64,000 bases of DNA from Nitrosomonadales bacterium (GCA_023259055.1 JAHFQZ010000001.1:1-64000); one strand, 5' to 3'; positions 1 through 9,847 are shown, counted from the stretch's first letter. Program-made: numbers and translations. Notes: generated by a model from the letters alone, not told the origin.

Positions 1-64
1 ACTAGCTAGATTGAGGTGAATCACTCGTAAAGTGACCTGGTCCAATTAAATTCGGAGGAGACTC

Positions 65-991
65 ATGAAAGCGGTTGTATACACAAAATACGGGCCACCG
101 GACGTTCTTCAGCTCAAAGAGGTTGAAAAACCTATACCCAAGGAGGATGAAGTACTGGTGAAAGTGTGTGCAACAACAGTAACAGCGGGGGATGTGAGAA
201 TGAGAAGTTTCACAGTTCCTCGCGGGCAATGGCTCTTCGCGCGAATATATTTAGGTATTAGAAAACCAAAGAGAACCATACTAGGGATGGAGGTAGCAGG
301 GGAAATTGAATCCGTAGGCAAAAATGTAAAACTGTTTAAGAAAGGCGACCAGGTTTTTGCATCTACCTTCGGAGTAAATTTTGGTGGTTATGCCGAGTAC
401 AAATGCCTGCCTGAAGACGGGATGCTGGCAATTAAACCGACCAACATGACCTTTGATGAGGCCGCAACCATTCCTGTTGGTGGGGCTGCAGCATTACGCT
501 TTCTCAGAAAAGGAAACCTCCAGAGCGGACAAAAAGTTCTGATCTATGGCTCTTCTGGAAGTGTAGGTTCTTTTGCGGTGCAGCTGGCAAAGTACTTTGG
601 AGCAGAGGTTACCGGGGTGTGCAGCACCGCGAATTTGGAGTGGGTGAAAGCTCTGGGAGCAGATAAGGTAATTGATTACACTGAAGAGGATTTTACCCAA
701 AGCGGTGAGACCTATGATGTTATTTTTGACGCGGTAGGCAAGAGTTCGTCTTCACGAAGCAAGAGATCGTTGAAGGTAAATGGAGTCTTTCTTTCTGTTT
801 TGGGATCCTCAGAAAATGAAAAGGTTGAAGATCTACTCTTCCTCAAAAAACTTATTGAGGCGGGAAAAATAAAATCTGTCATAGATAGACGCTATACCTT
901 GGAACAAATTGTCGAGGCACACAGGTATGTCGAAACAGGACACAAAAAGGGAAATGTGGTCATTACTGTGGAACACGGTAGCAAAACCTAA
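65..991 (+). CDS. NAD(P)-dependent quinone oxidoreductase-like alcohol dehydrogenase (zinc-free MDR family)
   Basis: A 308-residue medium-chain dehydrogenase/reductase of the quinone oxidoreductase branch. The N-terminal GroES-like barrel opens with [17 protein letters not shown], and the Rossmann part carries the nucleotide-binding stretch [19 protein letters not shown] near residues 158-176. The cysteine clusters of zinc-dependent members are absent, so an NADPH-dependent quinone or enone reductase is expected; the substrate cannot be told. A strong GGAGGAG ribosome site lies 5-6 bases before the ATG. Codon use is clearly AT-richer than in the signalling genes downstream, suggesting separate acquisition. 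It is full length for the family. Confidence 0.85.
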   Translation: MKAVVYTKYGPPDVLQLKEVEKPIPKEDEVLVKVCATTVTAGDVRMRSFTVPRGQWLFARIYLGIRKPKRTILGMEVAGEIESVGKNVKLFKKGDQVFASTFGVNFGGYAEYKCLPEDGMLAIKPTNMTFDEAATIPVGGAAALRFLRKGNLQSGQKVLIYGSSGSVGSFAVQLAKYFGAEVTGVCSTANLEWVKALGADKVIDYTEEDFTQSGETYDVIFDAVGKSSSSRSKRSLKVNGVFLSVLGSSENEKVEDLLFLKKLIEAGKIKSVIDRRYTLEQIVEAHRYVETGHKKGNVVITVEHGSKT

Positions 992-1050
992 CAACGGGTC
1001 GCAGCCGATATTGAACAGCCGAACAAAGAACCGCCACACACGCCAGCCTC

Positions 1051-1527
1051 ATGAATCCTGATCAAACAACGGCACTCCGGGACATCCTGCAAACGCAGCA
1101 GATTGCCGCCTTGGGAACGCTTCACAAAGGTGAGCCGTTTGTTTCCATGGTGCCTTATGCAATTCTTCCCGACGGAGATGGCTTCGTCATCCACGTGAGC
1201 CAGCTTGCGACGCACACGAAGGACATGTTGTTAAATCCGGGAGTGAGCCTCCTGATTATTGCGCTTCCAAATCCTGAAGTACCCGCCCAGGCGACTTCCC
1301 GAGTGACCATTCAAGGTCAAGCCAGGCAATGCGCGGAATCAACCCAAGGTTATGCGGGGGCAAAAACGGCTTACCTCTCGAGGTTCCCCCAATCAGCCGA
1401 AATGTTCAGCTTTGCTGATTTTTCGCTATTCGTTATACATCCATCGTCTGCCCGGTTCGTGGGTGGATTTGCGCAAGCCTCGACAATTGCACCTGATGTT
1501 CTCGCAAACATACTGAGCAAGAGATGA
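1051..1527 (+). CDS. Pyridoxamine 5'-phosphate oxidase-like FMN-binding split-barrel protein (HugZ-like)
   Basis: A 158-residue protein fitting the FMN-binding split-barrel fold: an N-terminal helix, then strands around LGTLHKGEPFVSMVPYAI, a middle segment HVSQLATHTKDMLLNPGVSL typical of the PNPOx-like/HugZ families, and a C-terminal strand FVIHPSSARFVGGF. Members of this group bind flavin or haem, and some degrade haem; the substrate here is unknown. There is no obvious Shine-Dalgarno sequence before the ATG. It lies 59 bases after the oxidoreductase on the same strand, but the gap does not look like an operon junction. Confidence 0.75.
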   Translation: MNPDQTTALRDILQTQQIAALGTLHKGEPFVSMVPYAILPDGDGFVIHVSQLATHTKDMLLNPGVSLLIIALPNPEVPAQATSRVTIQGQARQCAESTQGYAGAKTAYLSRFPQSAEMFSFADFSLFVIHPSSARFVGGFAQASTIAPDVLANILSKR

Positions 1528-1601
1528 AATGCTGCTGCCAAAATCCTCGCTGCAAACGACAACCTTCGGCTGCCACCGAACTCGAACGCGAGGTCTAAAA
1601 A

Positions 1602-1964
1602 ATGGAAAAAATTTATGCGCTCTTGGTTCTTGCCGCACTTTCACTATTGTTCCCGATGATAGAGGTTGTGGTGACTGGCAGTGTTGTACCCTTTAGCAAA
1701 CTTGACCTTATCTATACCTTTCTATCGATTATCCCTATCTACTGGTGGTATTACATTGACAAGGAGCAAAGACAATTCCGCGCTGGCCCGATGCTAAATG
1801 TAGGAGTCATTGCCTTGGCAATCATTGCTCTGCCGATCTACTTCATCAGGTCTCGCGGTTGGAAACATGGTAGTGTTTCCATAGTCAAGGCTGCCGGTTT
1901 GTTTGCAGTTTCTTTTTTTCTGGGATGGCTTGGAGAAACAATTGGCACCGCGTTTATCTCATAA
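1602..1964 (+). CDS. Small multi-pass membrane protein, function unknown
   Basis: A 120-residue hydrophobic protein with about three to four predicted membrane helices: near residues 5-28, 36-52, 66-82 and 95-115. The only polar stretch, YYIDKEQRQFRAGP near residue 50-63, sits between helices two and three. I do not recognise a family. A weak GAGG lies about 10 bases upstream of the ATG. Codon use resembles the two genes before it, so the three may form one block of transferred DNA. No functional claim can be made from the sequence. Confidence 0.55.
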   Translation: MEKIYALLVLAALSLLFPMIEVVVTGSVVPFSKLDLIYTFLSIIPIYWWYYIDKEQRQFRAGPMLNVGVIALAIIALPIYFIRSRGWKHGSVSIVKAAGLFAVSFFLGWLGETIGTAFIS

Positions 1965-2022
1965 ACCTGCGCACAAGCGGGACAGCCGCTGATTCGTATT
2001 GAAACCATATCTGGGGCAAAAG

Positions 2023-2226
2023 ATGATCAACCAGAGTATTAACACCATGACCGACTCGCGCCGCATCGTCCTCCATTGGGCAGAGCAAGGGCACCTTGCC
2101 GCACAGGATCTTTCTCGCGCCCTTGCCGTCGCCGAAGTGCTGCCTTCGCTGGATGGGTGGCGACATTTTCTCGACCGGCTGCTTCTGTGGATGGGCATGG
2201 TGCTCGTTGCGTCCGGGCAGCGCTGA
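2023..2226 (+). pseudogene. Truncated DUF2157-family membrane protein remnant
   Basis: The segment encodes about 67 residues. TDSRRIVLHWAEQGHLAAQ followed by LDGWRHFLDRLLLWMGMVL matches the amino-terminal helix bundle and start of the first membrane helix of DUF2157 proteins, which are normally several hundred residues with many membrane helices. Here the frame ends right after the first partial helix, and nothing downstream to 2397 continues the family. The ATG at 2047 is a second possible start. The remaining 171 bases before the efflux adaptor gene show no other feature I recognise. Confidence 0.6.
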
Positions 2227-2397
2227 TGGTTGTCCATCCACCCGTGGTTATTGCAATATCTAACTCACGACTATTGAATATTCCTTTAACATATAATTTT
2301 GCCATTCTCGCCCGCTCGGGCATGACGAAGCTTACGAGTTAACCGGATTAACATTTATTATGTGAGATTGATTCCTGAATCCACCAGAGCGACAAGC

Positions 2398-3504
2398 ATG
2401 AATAACAAATACAACCGCCTGATCTTCAAAATCGCCTTGCCAGGATTGGCGCTGGCGAGCGGAGCGATTTTGCTGGCTGGCAGCAGCCAAGCCGAGCAAG
2501 CCGCGCCTGCGGTTAGCCGGCCTGCGCTGACTGTGCGCATCACCACGCTGCGCGAGGACAAATGGGCGCGCACTCTGGCGGCGAACGGCAGCATCATTCC
2601 GTGGCAGGAAGCTATTGTGGGTGCCGAGATTTCGGGTTTACGCATTGCCGAAGTGAAGGTGAGCGTAGGCGATCATGTGCAGCAAGGCGATGTACTGGCT
2701 ACGCTGGCAGCGGAAACCATACAGGCTGGCGAAGCCGAATCGCTGGCCTCACTCAAGGAAAGCGAAGCGGTGCAAATTGAGGCCAAGGTAAATGCCGAAC
2801 GTTCCCGCAAGCTTAGCGCATCCGGATTCGTCAGCGACCAACAGGCAACGCAATCCGCCACCGGAGAATTGACGGCGCAAGCGAGGGTGGAAGTACAGCG
2901 CGCACGTCATCAATCCGCACTGTTGCGCTTGTCGCAAACGCGCATCGTGGCACCCGATTCCGGAATCATCTCGGCAGCAAATGCCAACGTGGGTTCCTTG
3001 TCCCAACCCGGGATGGAGCTCTTCCGGCTGATCCGCAAGGGGCGCCTGGAATGGCGCGCCGACCTCACGGCGGAAGAGCTTATGCTCATTCAAAAGGGAA
3101 TGACGGCGGAAGTCGCTGTGGGCGAGGGCCGCATCCTCAAAGGTTCGGTGCGCGCGATCTCGCCCTCGGTGGATCCGAAAACACGCTATGGCTTTGCGCT
3201 GGTCACGCTGCCAGACAACAGCGGGGTCGTTGCAGGGGCATTTGCGCGCGGCACATTCGATGTCAGCAGCGGCATGAGAAGCTTGCTGTCGTTGCCGCAG
3301 TCCGCCGTGATGCAGCGCGGCAGCAAGACTTACGTGCTGGTCGTGGGGACGGACAACCGTGTGCGTGAGCGAGCAGTGACGGTAGGGCAGCGTAATAGCG
3401 ACCACATCGAGATCAAACAGGGACTGAAAACGAATGAACCGGTTGTCGAAAGCGGCGGTGCATTCCTGACCGAAGGCGATGTCGTTATGGCTGTAAAGGG
3501 ATAA
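2398..3504 (+). CDS. RND efflux system periplasmic adaptor (membrane fusion protein)
   Basis: A 368-residue HlyD/AcrA-like adaptor linking an inner-membrane RND pump to an outer-membrane channel. The chosen ATG gives a clean export signal (MNNKYNRLIFKIALPGLALA, cleavage probably near SQA-EQA); a GTG at 2362 would add 12 residues before the signal and is less likely. A lipoyl/barrel-sandwich half with GDVLATLAAE near residues 100-109 is followed by an alpha-helical hairpin at about 110-160 and the second half QTRIVAPDSGIISAANANVG. A beta-barrel and membrane-proximal domain follow. The pump gene starts 5 bases after the stop, so the two are co-transcribed. No outer-membrane factor gene is nearby. 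Confidence 0.9.
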   Translation: MNNKYNRLIFKIALPGLALASGAILLAGSSQAEQAAPAVSRPALTVRITTLREDKWARTLAANGSIIPWQEAIVGAEISGLRIAEVKVSVGDHVQQGDVLATLAAETIQAGEAESLASLKESEAVQIEAKVNAERSRKLSASGFVSDQQATQSATGELTAQARVEVQRARHQSALLRLSQTRIVAPDSGIISAANANVGSLSQPGMELFRLIRKGRLEWRADLTAEELMLIQKGMTAEVAVGEGRILKGSVRAISPSVDPKTRYGFALVTLPDNSGVVAGAFARGTFDVSSGMRSLLSLPQSAVMQRGSKTYVLVVGTDNRVRERAVTVGQRNSDHIEIKQGLKTNEPVVESGGAFLTEGDVVMAVKG

Positions 3505-3509
3505 TCACG

Positions 3510-6500
3510 ATGAACGTTTCATCGTGGTCGATACGCAACCCGATTCCAGCGTTACTTGCGTTTGTGTTGTTCACTTTTCTGGGCGTGATGGCTTTCAAGG
3601 CCATGAAGATCCAGCTGTTCCCCGACGTTGACTTGCCGATGATTACGGTGATGGCTACGTTGCCGGGCGCTTCGCCTGACCAGATGGAAGCCGAGGCGGC
3701 ACGCAAGATCGAAAATGCGCTCGCCAGCTTGCAGGGACTGAAGCACCTGTATACCCAGGTCAGGGATGGAACCGCCATCGTATCTGCCGAGTTCCGGTTG
3801 GAGCGTGATTCGCGTCTGGCGCTGGAGGATGTGCGCTCCGCCGTCGCGCGGATCCGTAGCGAATTGCCAAGGGAGATGCTCGATCCTGTGATCAACAAGG
3901 TGGAATTGAGCGGCGTGCCGATCCTGACTTACGCGATTGCCTCGCCGAACATGAACGAGGAAGAGCTGTCCTGGTTCGTGGACAACAACATTACCAGGTT
4001 GCTGCTTGGCGTTAAAGGCGTGGGTGCCATCAATCGGGTTGGCGGCGTGACGCGGCAGATACGCGTCGAGCTTGACCCGGCCAAGCTGCTTGCGCTGAAT
4101 CTTACCGCCTCGGAAATTTCCAGCCAGTTGCGGCAAATCCAGCAGGAAGCGCCGGGCGGACGCACCGATCTCGGCGGCATAGAGCAGACTGTGCGCACGG
4201 TTGCGACGGTGCAAACGGCGGAGCAATTGGCGCGCATGGAAATCAGCCTGCGCGATGGGCGGCTCTTGCGTCTCGACCAGGTGGCGAATGTCAGCGACAC
4301 GATTGCCGAGCGGCGTTCGGCGGCGCTGCAAAACGGCAAACAGGTGGTCGGATTTGAGGTCATCCGCTCGCTGGGGTCAGGCGATGTCGAAGTGGCCAAT
4401 GGCGTATCGAAGGCTCTCGACAAGCTCAAGGCAGACCATCCTGAAATCACCTTGGAACGTGTGTTCAACACGGTTGACACGGTGTATGAAGCTTACCTTG
4501 GCTCGATGGAGATGATCTTCGAAGGAGCCTTGCTGGCGGTGGTCGTGGTGATATTTTTCCTGGGCAACATGCGCGCTACCATTGTTGCCGCAACGGCCCT
4601 GCCGCTGGCCGTCATCCCCACGTTTGCGGTCATATATCTGCTCGGATACAGCATCAACCTCGTGACCCTGCTGGCACTGTCGCTGGTGGTCGGTGTGCTG
4701 GTGGACGATGCGATTGTGGAAATTGAAAACATCATGCGCCATCTGGAGATGGGCAAGACGCCTTACCAGGCAGCCATGGAAGCCGCGAACGAGATCGGCA
4801 TGGCGGTGATCGCGACGACATTTACGCTGGTGGCGGTGTTCCTGCCGACGGCATTCATGAGCGGCATAGTGGGCCGGTTCTTTGTTGAATTCGGCTGGAC
4901 CGCGGCGGTGGCAGTAATATTCTCTCTTGTGGTCGCGCGGATGCTGACACCGATGATGTCCGCCTATTACTTGCGCCCCCGCGCCCTGCACCCGGCACCC
5001 GCGTGGCTTAAGCTCTATCTCAAATGGGCACAGTGGTGCCTGAATTACCGCAAGACTACGCTGGCCTTAACGGCGGTGTTTTTTGTCGGATCATTTATTT
5101 TGGCAGGAAATTTACAGACCGCTTTCCAGCCAAAGGATAACCAGTCGCAAACCCAAGTGACGCTGACCCTTCCGCCTGGAAGCAAGTTTGAGCAGACCTA
5201 TACGCTGGCCGAGCAGGCGCGCGGCATCATTATGCAAAATCCGGAAGTGACGCTCGTCTATACGGCGATAGGCGGAGGGGCAACTGGGGGCAATGCATTT
5301 GAGCCGAGCGGCGCGGCGGAGGCGCGCAAGGCCACGCTATCCATCCAACTGAAGCCACGCAAGGAACGCGTCGCAAAGCAGCAAATCGAGGACAGATTGC
5401 GCGAGCAGATGACAGCGTTGCCCGGTGTGCGCGTCAAGGTCGGGCTGGGTTCTTCTTCGGACAGATACCAGATCGTGCTCACCAGCGAAAACAGCGAGGC
5501 GTTAAACAAACATGCGTTGAAGGTGGGGCAGGAATTGCGCACGATTCCGGGCATAGGAAATGTGGTATCCAATTCCAGCGTACTGCGCCCGGAAGTGGTC
5601 GTGCGTCCCGACTTTGGGCGGGCAGCAGATCTGGGGGTGACCTCCAGCTCGATTGCCGATACCTTGCGCGTGGCGACCGCCGGAGATTATGACCAGGCGC
5701 TGGCCAAGCTCAACCTGCCTGACCGGCAGTTGCCGATCATCGTTAAACTGCGCGACGAAGCGCGGCAGGATATTGAACTGCTTTCCCGCCTCGTGGTGCC
5801 GGGCTCCCACGGGCCGGTGATGCTCGGCAACGTGGCCACCTTGAGCATCGAAAGCAGCCCGGCGCAAATCGACCGTTATGACCGGCAACGCAATATCTCG
5901 TTTGACATCGAACTGGCCGGTCAGCCGCTGGGCAAGGTCCAGGCAGCCGTGTCTACATTGCCGTCGATCAAGAATATGCCGCCCGGTGTGGCGATGATGC
6001 CGGTCGGGGATGCCGAGGCCATGCAGGAACTGTTCGCAAGCTTCGGCCTCGCAATGTTCACCGGCGTGCTGTGCATCTACATCGTGCTGGTGTTGCTGTT
6101 CAAGGACTTCATGCAGCCGGCAACGATACTCGGCGCGCTGGTACTGTCGATTCCGGGCGCGTTCCTGGCGCTGTTTCTGACCCGCACTTCGATCTCGATG
6201 CCTTCGATGATCGGCCTCATCATGCTGATGGGGATCGCGACAAAGAACTCCATCCTGCTCGTGGAGTACGCCATCGTGTCGCGCCGCGAGCGCGGCATGG
6301 AAAGAGCCGAGGCGCTGCTCGATGCGTGCAGCAAGCGCGCGCGTCCGATCATCATGACGACGATGGCAATGGGCGCAGGCATGTTGCCGATAGCGCTCGA
6401 CCTCGCGACCGGCGATGGCAGCTTCCGCTCGCCGATGGCTATTGTCGTCATCGGTGGATTGGTCACCTCGACTTTCCTGAGCCTGCTGGTGATCCCTGTC

Positions 6501-6575
6501 GTGTTCACCTACGTGGACGATGCAATCGAATGGCTCCGCGCCTTAGTCAGGAAATTCCAGCCAGCCCATGTCTGA
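3510..6575 (+). CDS. RND-family efflux transporter permease (AcrB/HAE1-like)
   Basis: A 1021-residue proton-driven trimeric efflux pump with the full RND length and two-fold repeat. It begins with the cytoplasmic start and first helix (SSWSIRNPIPALLAFVLFTF). The porter domains and twelve membrane helices follow. Proton-relay residues are present: the acidic pair in VGVLVDDAIVEIENIM in helix 4 and the lysine of MGIATKNSILLVEYA in helix 10. The family exports drugs, detergents or other hydrophobic compounds; the substrate cannot be inferred. Translation follows the adaptor gene directly. The gene ends 32 bases from a convergent cyclase gene, with no strong terminator hairpin visible between them. 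Confidence 0.92.
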   Translation: MNVSSWSIRNPIPALLAFVLFTFLGVMAFKAMKIQLFPDVDLPMITVMATLPGASPDQMEAEAARKIENALASLQGLKHLYTQVRDGTAIVSAEFRLERDSRLALEDVRSAVARIRSELPREMLDPVINKVELSGVPILTYAIASPNMNEEELSWFVDNNITRLLLGVKGVGAINRVGGVTRQIRVELDPAKLLALNLTASEISSQLRQIQQEAPGGRTDLGGIEQTVRTVATVQTAEQLARMEISLRDGRLLRLDQVANVSDTIAERRSAALQNGKQVVGFEVIRSLGSGDVEVANGVSKALDKLKADHPEITLERVFNTVDTVYEAYLGSMEMIFEGALLAVVVVIFFLGNMRATIVAATALPLAVIPTFAVIYLLGYSINLVTLLALSLVVGVLVDDAIVEIENIMRHLEMGKTPYQAAMEAANEIGMAVIATTFTLVAVFLPTAFMSGIVGRFFVEFGWTAAVAVIFSLVVARMLTPMMSAYYLRPRALHPAPAWLKLYLKWAQWCLNYRKTTLALTAVFFVGSFILAGNLQTAFQPKDNQSQTQVTLTLPPGSKFEQTYTLAEQARGIIMQNPEVTLVYTAIGGGATGGNAFEPSGAAEARKATLSIQLKPRKERVAKQQIEDRLREQMTALPGVRVKVGLGSSSDRYQIVLTSENSEALNKHALKVGQELRTIPGIGNVVSNSSVLRPEVVVRPDFGRAADLGVTSSSIADTLRVATAGDYDQALAKLNLPDRQLPIIVKLRDEARQDIELLSRLVVPGSHGPVMLGNVATLSIESSPAQIDRYDRQRNISFDIELAGQPLGKVQAAVSTLPSIKNMPPGVAMMPVGDAEAMQELFASFGLAMFTGVLCIYIVLVLLFKDFMQPATILGALVLSIPGAFLALFLTRTSISMPSMIGLIMLMGIATKNSILLVEYAIVSRRERGMERAEALLDACSKRARPIIMTTMAMGAGMLPIALDLATGDGSFRSPMAIVVIGGLVTSTFLSLLVIPVVFTYVDDAIEWLRALVRKFQPAHV

Positions 6576-6607
6576 CACTGCTCCGTTTTCAGGCAACGCG
6601 GCCGGCT

Positions 6608-7534
6608 CTACTCGCTTCCCTGGGTTGCTCCTGTATACGGGGTGGTCGAGAACTCAACCAGTTCGGTAGGATTATCGGCGAACGATTGTCCGAGGCTGAT
6701 GAAACCATTTCCAGGCAGGGGAATTTCAGCGCGAATGATGTGTTCAATATTGCCCTCAGCAAAACGAATATAGGTTCCGTTAGTGCTCTGGTCCACCAGG
6801 ACGAATTTTCCAAAACGCAATTCGACGCGAAGATGCAGGCGCGAGGCCAGGCTGTTTTGCACGGGGATATCGCAAGCATCCCCGCGGCCCAATGCCACGC
6901 TTTTGCGTTCCCTGTTGACCTTGAGTGTCTTGTAGCGATAACACAAATTCATCTCATTATTGTTTTCGGGAGACTGGCGTAATGCAGGAGCGATAATGCG
7001 GGTGCTCTGCGTTTCGTCCATTTCCCAGATAACTATATAAATATCGAAATGCTCCTGCTTGCCTTTAAGCTCGGCACGCTGGATATGACGAGTCTTCTCC
7101 TGCAGAGCTGGCGGTAAGGCATCTACCGCAGCCTGGGTCGTCATGATTTGGTCTGCCCTGGTAATCGACGCGACGCGTGCGGCGGTATTGACTGTGTCAC
7201 CAAATACGTCACCGGATTCAAGGATCACATCGCCATAATGGAAGCCAATACGGATGTGCAAGGGATTGTTGTTCTTTACCCGGTCAATTTCCAGGGCAAT
7301 TTGCATGGCACAGGCTGCTTGAAAGGCGGCTTCGGCACCGGGAAAAGTGCACATGATTTCATCGCCTATGGTCTTGATCAGCGTCCCCTTAAAAACGGAA
7401 ACTTTATTGACCATCGCGTTGATGCTCTGCGTAATCAATCTGCGCGCCAAACTGTCGCCCAGTTTTTCGTAGAGCGCTGTGCTGCCGCAAATATCAGCAA
7501 ACAATACTGCAACCTTCTCTTTTGGCAGTGTCAT
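6608..7534 (-). CDS. Class III adenylate/guanylate cyclase with C-terminal FHA domain
   Basis: About 308 residues from the ATG at 7534; a GTG at 7558 would add eight. The first ~175 residues are a class III cyclase homology domain: VAVLFADICGSTALYEKLGD carries the first metal aspartate, IKTIGDEIMCTF the lysine and second aspartate, and VFGDTVNTAARV the purine-binding segment. The C-terminal part (about 215-300) is an FHA phosphothreonine-binding domain with SVALGRGDACDIPVQ, SRLHLRVEL and STNGTYI. No membrane segment is visible, so it should be cytosolic and may be recruited to phosphorylated partners. Neither start has a good ribosome site. Cyclase-FHA fusions are known; nucleotide specificity is not certain here. 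Confidence 0.85.
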   Translation of the reverse strand: MTLPKEKVAVLFADICGSTALYEKLGDSLARRLITQSINAMVNKVSVFKGTLIKTIGDEIMCTFPGAEAAFQAACAMQIALEIDRVKNNNPLHIRIGFHYGDVILESGDVFGDTVNTAARVASITRADQIMTTQAAVDALPPALQEKTRHIQRAELKGKQEHFDIYIVIWEMDETQSTRIIAPALRQSPENNNEMNLCYRYKTLKVNRERKSVALGRGDACDIPVQNSLASRLHLRVELRFGKFVLVDQSTNGTYIRFAEGNIEHIIRAEIPLPGNGFISLGQSFADNPTELVEFSTTPYTGATQGSE

Positions 7535-7672
7535 ATCGAATGATTGGATGCAGGCCACAATGGCACTATCTTGAATATAATAATAGCAGGCTTCAAACTA
7601 TTTGCGTCTTCCTGATGCTTCCCGGATCGGTGGCTTAGAAGACTTTTTTCTTCAGCTTCGTTAGCTCTCTCG

Positions 7673-9847
7673 CTATCCCCTGCCCTCTTCCCTCTGCCGC
7701 AGTACGCGCCACATCCAGCCGCCGAACAACAACACCATCAGCGCGCCCAGCCACAGCGGCCAGCGCATGGGCTGGTTCCATTCGCGGCGCAATCCATCGC
7801 GCATTGCCGCATCCACGCGCCAGTATTTGAGTTTGTTGTTCGCCATCACATTGGGTTTCACGTTGTGCAGCCAGCCGTGCTGCAACACGTAGCTCTTCGG
7901 ATGATAGCCCCACAGCCACGGCGAATCGCGGCGCAGGATTTCCAGCATCCGGTCGATGATGGCCTGCCGCGCCGGGCTGTTTTCCATGTTCTTCATCTGC
8001 TCGAACAGCTTGTCGTATTCCGGGCTGCTGTAATTTGAGGCGTTCTCGCCGCCCTTGCTCACCTTGGCTTGCGCGCCGTGCAGCAGGAAGAAAAAGTTTT
8101 CAGGATCGGGGTAATCGGCGTTCCAGCCATAATAAAACATCTGCGTGTCGCCCTTGCGAATCTTGTCCTGAAAACGGTTGTAGTCGGTGCTGCGCACTAC
8201 CAGCTGCACGTTGATCTTGTCGAACTGCTTGCGCATCCAGTCGAGCCTCGACTTGTCTCCTATGCCGCTCGACGTGGTATCCAGATTAATTACCAATGGC
8301 TGGTTTGTCAGCGCGTCCACGCCGCCCGGGTAGCCCGCTTCGGCGAGCAGCCGCCTGGCTTCTTCAATGGGCTTACGCTTCGAAGCGCCGTCCACCCACT
8401 CATACACATAGCGGTTGATGCCCGCCTCGCCCTCACGGTAGCCGAAGATCCCGGGCGGAATCGGCGACTGGGCGGCAATACCGCGCCCGTTGGCAAAGAT
8501 GGAAATATATTCCTCAAAATCCACCGCAATCGCAATCGCCTGGCGCAGCTTGCGTGAGCGTTCCGGGTCACAAGATGAAGCATCCTTTGAATTTTCACAC
8601 GCACCTCCCAACACCGGATCTAGCCAGTTGAAACCGGTGTACATCGTGGAAGTCGCAACCGCCGTCGAAAGACTGATGCCCTGTGCCTTCATCTCGTCGG
8701 CCACCATTGCCTCGCCGACAACATTTATTTGCACTGCCTGGTCGAAGCTGTCCGAGCTGATGCCGGATGCATCGAAATAACCCTGTAAAAATTTATTCCA
8801 GTAAGGAATAGTTTCCTTTTCCAGGCTGAACACCACCCGATCGATCAGCGGCAGCGGTTTGCCCGCATCCGCCAGCAAGCCGGCCTGCGCATCGCCCGCT
8901 TCACCTTCGGCAGGATAGGTTTCGCTGTCGTAATTCGGATTGCGTGTAAGCACCATGCGCTGGTTGGGATCGTTTTCGGACAGGTAATACGGCCCGCTGC
9001 CAACCGGCCACCAGTCCAGCATCAGGTTGCGCTCACGCATTCCGGGCTGGGCGTAAAACTTCTCCGCCTCGTGCGGCATCGGCGAGAAGAACGGCATCGC
9101 CAGCCAATAGGCGAATTGCGGATACTTGCCGTGTATCGTGATGCGGTAAGTCAGCTCGTCCACCGCTTCGACGCCCGGCAGCGGATATGCATTCAAGTCG
9201 AGAAATCCTTGCGGTTCCTTCTTGAGCGCATCCTGCAACGTCACAGCGTAGTCTTTCAGGCCGACGATGTATTCGCTCATCACCCCGAAAATCGGCAGAT
9301 GCAATTGCGGATGTGCAAGCCGCTTGATCTGATAAACGTAGTCCGCCGCCGTCACCGTGCGCGTGCCGGTGTGCGAAAAATCGCTCAGCGTATGAATGTC
9401 GCGCAAATCGCTTTGCGCGAGATGACCGTATTCTGGTTTGCCCTGTGCGTCGCGAGCAAATGCCGGATGCGGCTGATAGCGCATATTCGGTTTGATGCGA
9501 ATTTCATACACACTGAAAGCGATTTTTTCTGCTGGCGCAGTGTCCGGCAACGGTCGGCGAATACTGTCAAGATAATGCACCGTCGGCATCGCGCTGGCTG
9601 CCAGTGGAACAAGCTGATAGGGGCGCTTCAGGTAATGATATTGCAGCGGCGGCGCATAAATCTGAGCGAGAAACTCATACTCGTTTTCGCTATACGCCTG
9701 AACCGGGTCGAGATGCTTCGGACGACCGGTGAACGCGGTATAGAGAATCGGCTTGCCCTCGTCCACCACCGGATAGGGATTGTTCCACAGCCCGCTGTCA
9801 CAGGCGGAAAGCAGCAAAACGAAAAGTGAAACAAACAAGAATTTCAT
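7673..9847 (-). CDS. ABC-type extracellular solute-binding lipoprotein, family 5 (peptide/oligopeptide type)
   Basis: A 724-residue substrate-binding protein. The ATG at 9847 starts a lipoprotein signal (MKFLFVSLFVLLLSACDSG, lipobox cysteine at residue 16); an upstream start at 9883 would place 12 charged residues before it. The body follows family 5 binding proteins of Opp/Dpp systems: PILYTAFTGRPKHLDPVQAY, GSGPYYLSENDPNQRMVLTR, RLLAEAGYPGG, and MFYYGWNADYPDPENFFFLL. Unusually, a hydrophobic helix followed by basic residues ends the protein (WPLWLGALMVLLFGGWMWRV), giving a second membrane anchor. No permease or ATPase genes flank it, so it is an orphan component or its partners lie elsewhere. 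Confidence 0.85.
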   Translation of the reverse strand: MKFLFVSLFVLLLSACDSGLWNNPYPVVDEGKPILYTAFTGRPKHLDPVQAYSENEYEFLAQIYAPPLQYHYLKRPYQLVPLAASAMPTVHYLDSIRRPLPDTAPAEKIAFSVYEIRIKPNMRYQPHPAFARDAQGKPEYGHLAQSDLRDIHTLSDFSHTGTRTVTAADYVYQIKRLAHPQLHLPIFGVMSEYIVGLKDYAVTLQDALKKEPQGFLDLNAYPLPGVEAVDELTYRITIHGKYPQFAYWLAMPFFSPMPHEAEKFYAQPGMRERNLMLDWWPVGSGPYYLSENDPNQRMVLTRNPNYDSETYPAEGEAGDAQAGLLADAGKPLPLIDRVVFSLEKETIPYWNKFLQGYFDASGISSDSFDQAVQINVVGEAMVADEMKAQGISLSTAVATSTMYTGFNWLDPVLGGACENSKDASSCDPERSRKLRQAIAIAVDFEEYISIFANGRGIAAQSPIPPGIFGYREGEAGINRYVYEWVDGASKRKPIEEARRLLAEAGYPGGVDALTNQPLVINLDTTSSGIGDKSRLDWMRKQFDKINVQLVVRSTDYNRFQDKIRKGDTQMFYYGWNADYPDPENFFFLLHGAQAKVSKGGENASNYSSPEYDKLFEQMKNMENSPARQAIIDRMLEILRRDSPWLWGYHPKSYVLQHGWLHNVKPNVMANNKLKYWRVDAAMRDGLRREWNQPMRWPLWLGALMVLLFGGWMWRVLRQREEGRG

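Noticed and set aside
6071-6982. A 303-codon plus-strand frame over the end of the RND pump
   Set aside because: It overlaps the real pump frame and then runs antisense through the FHA-cyclase gene; there is no start signal or domain.
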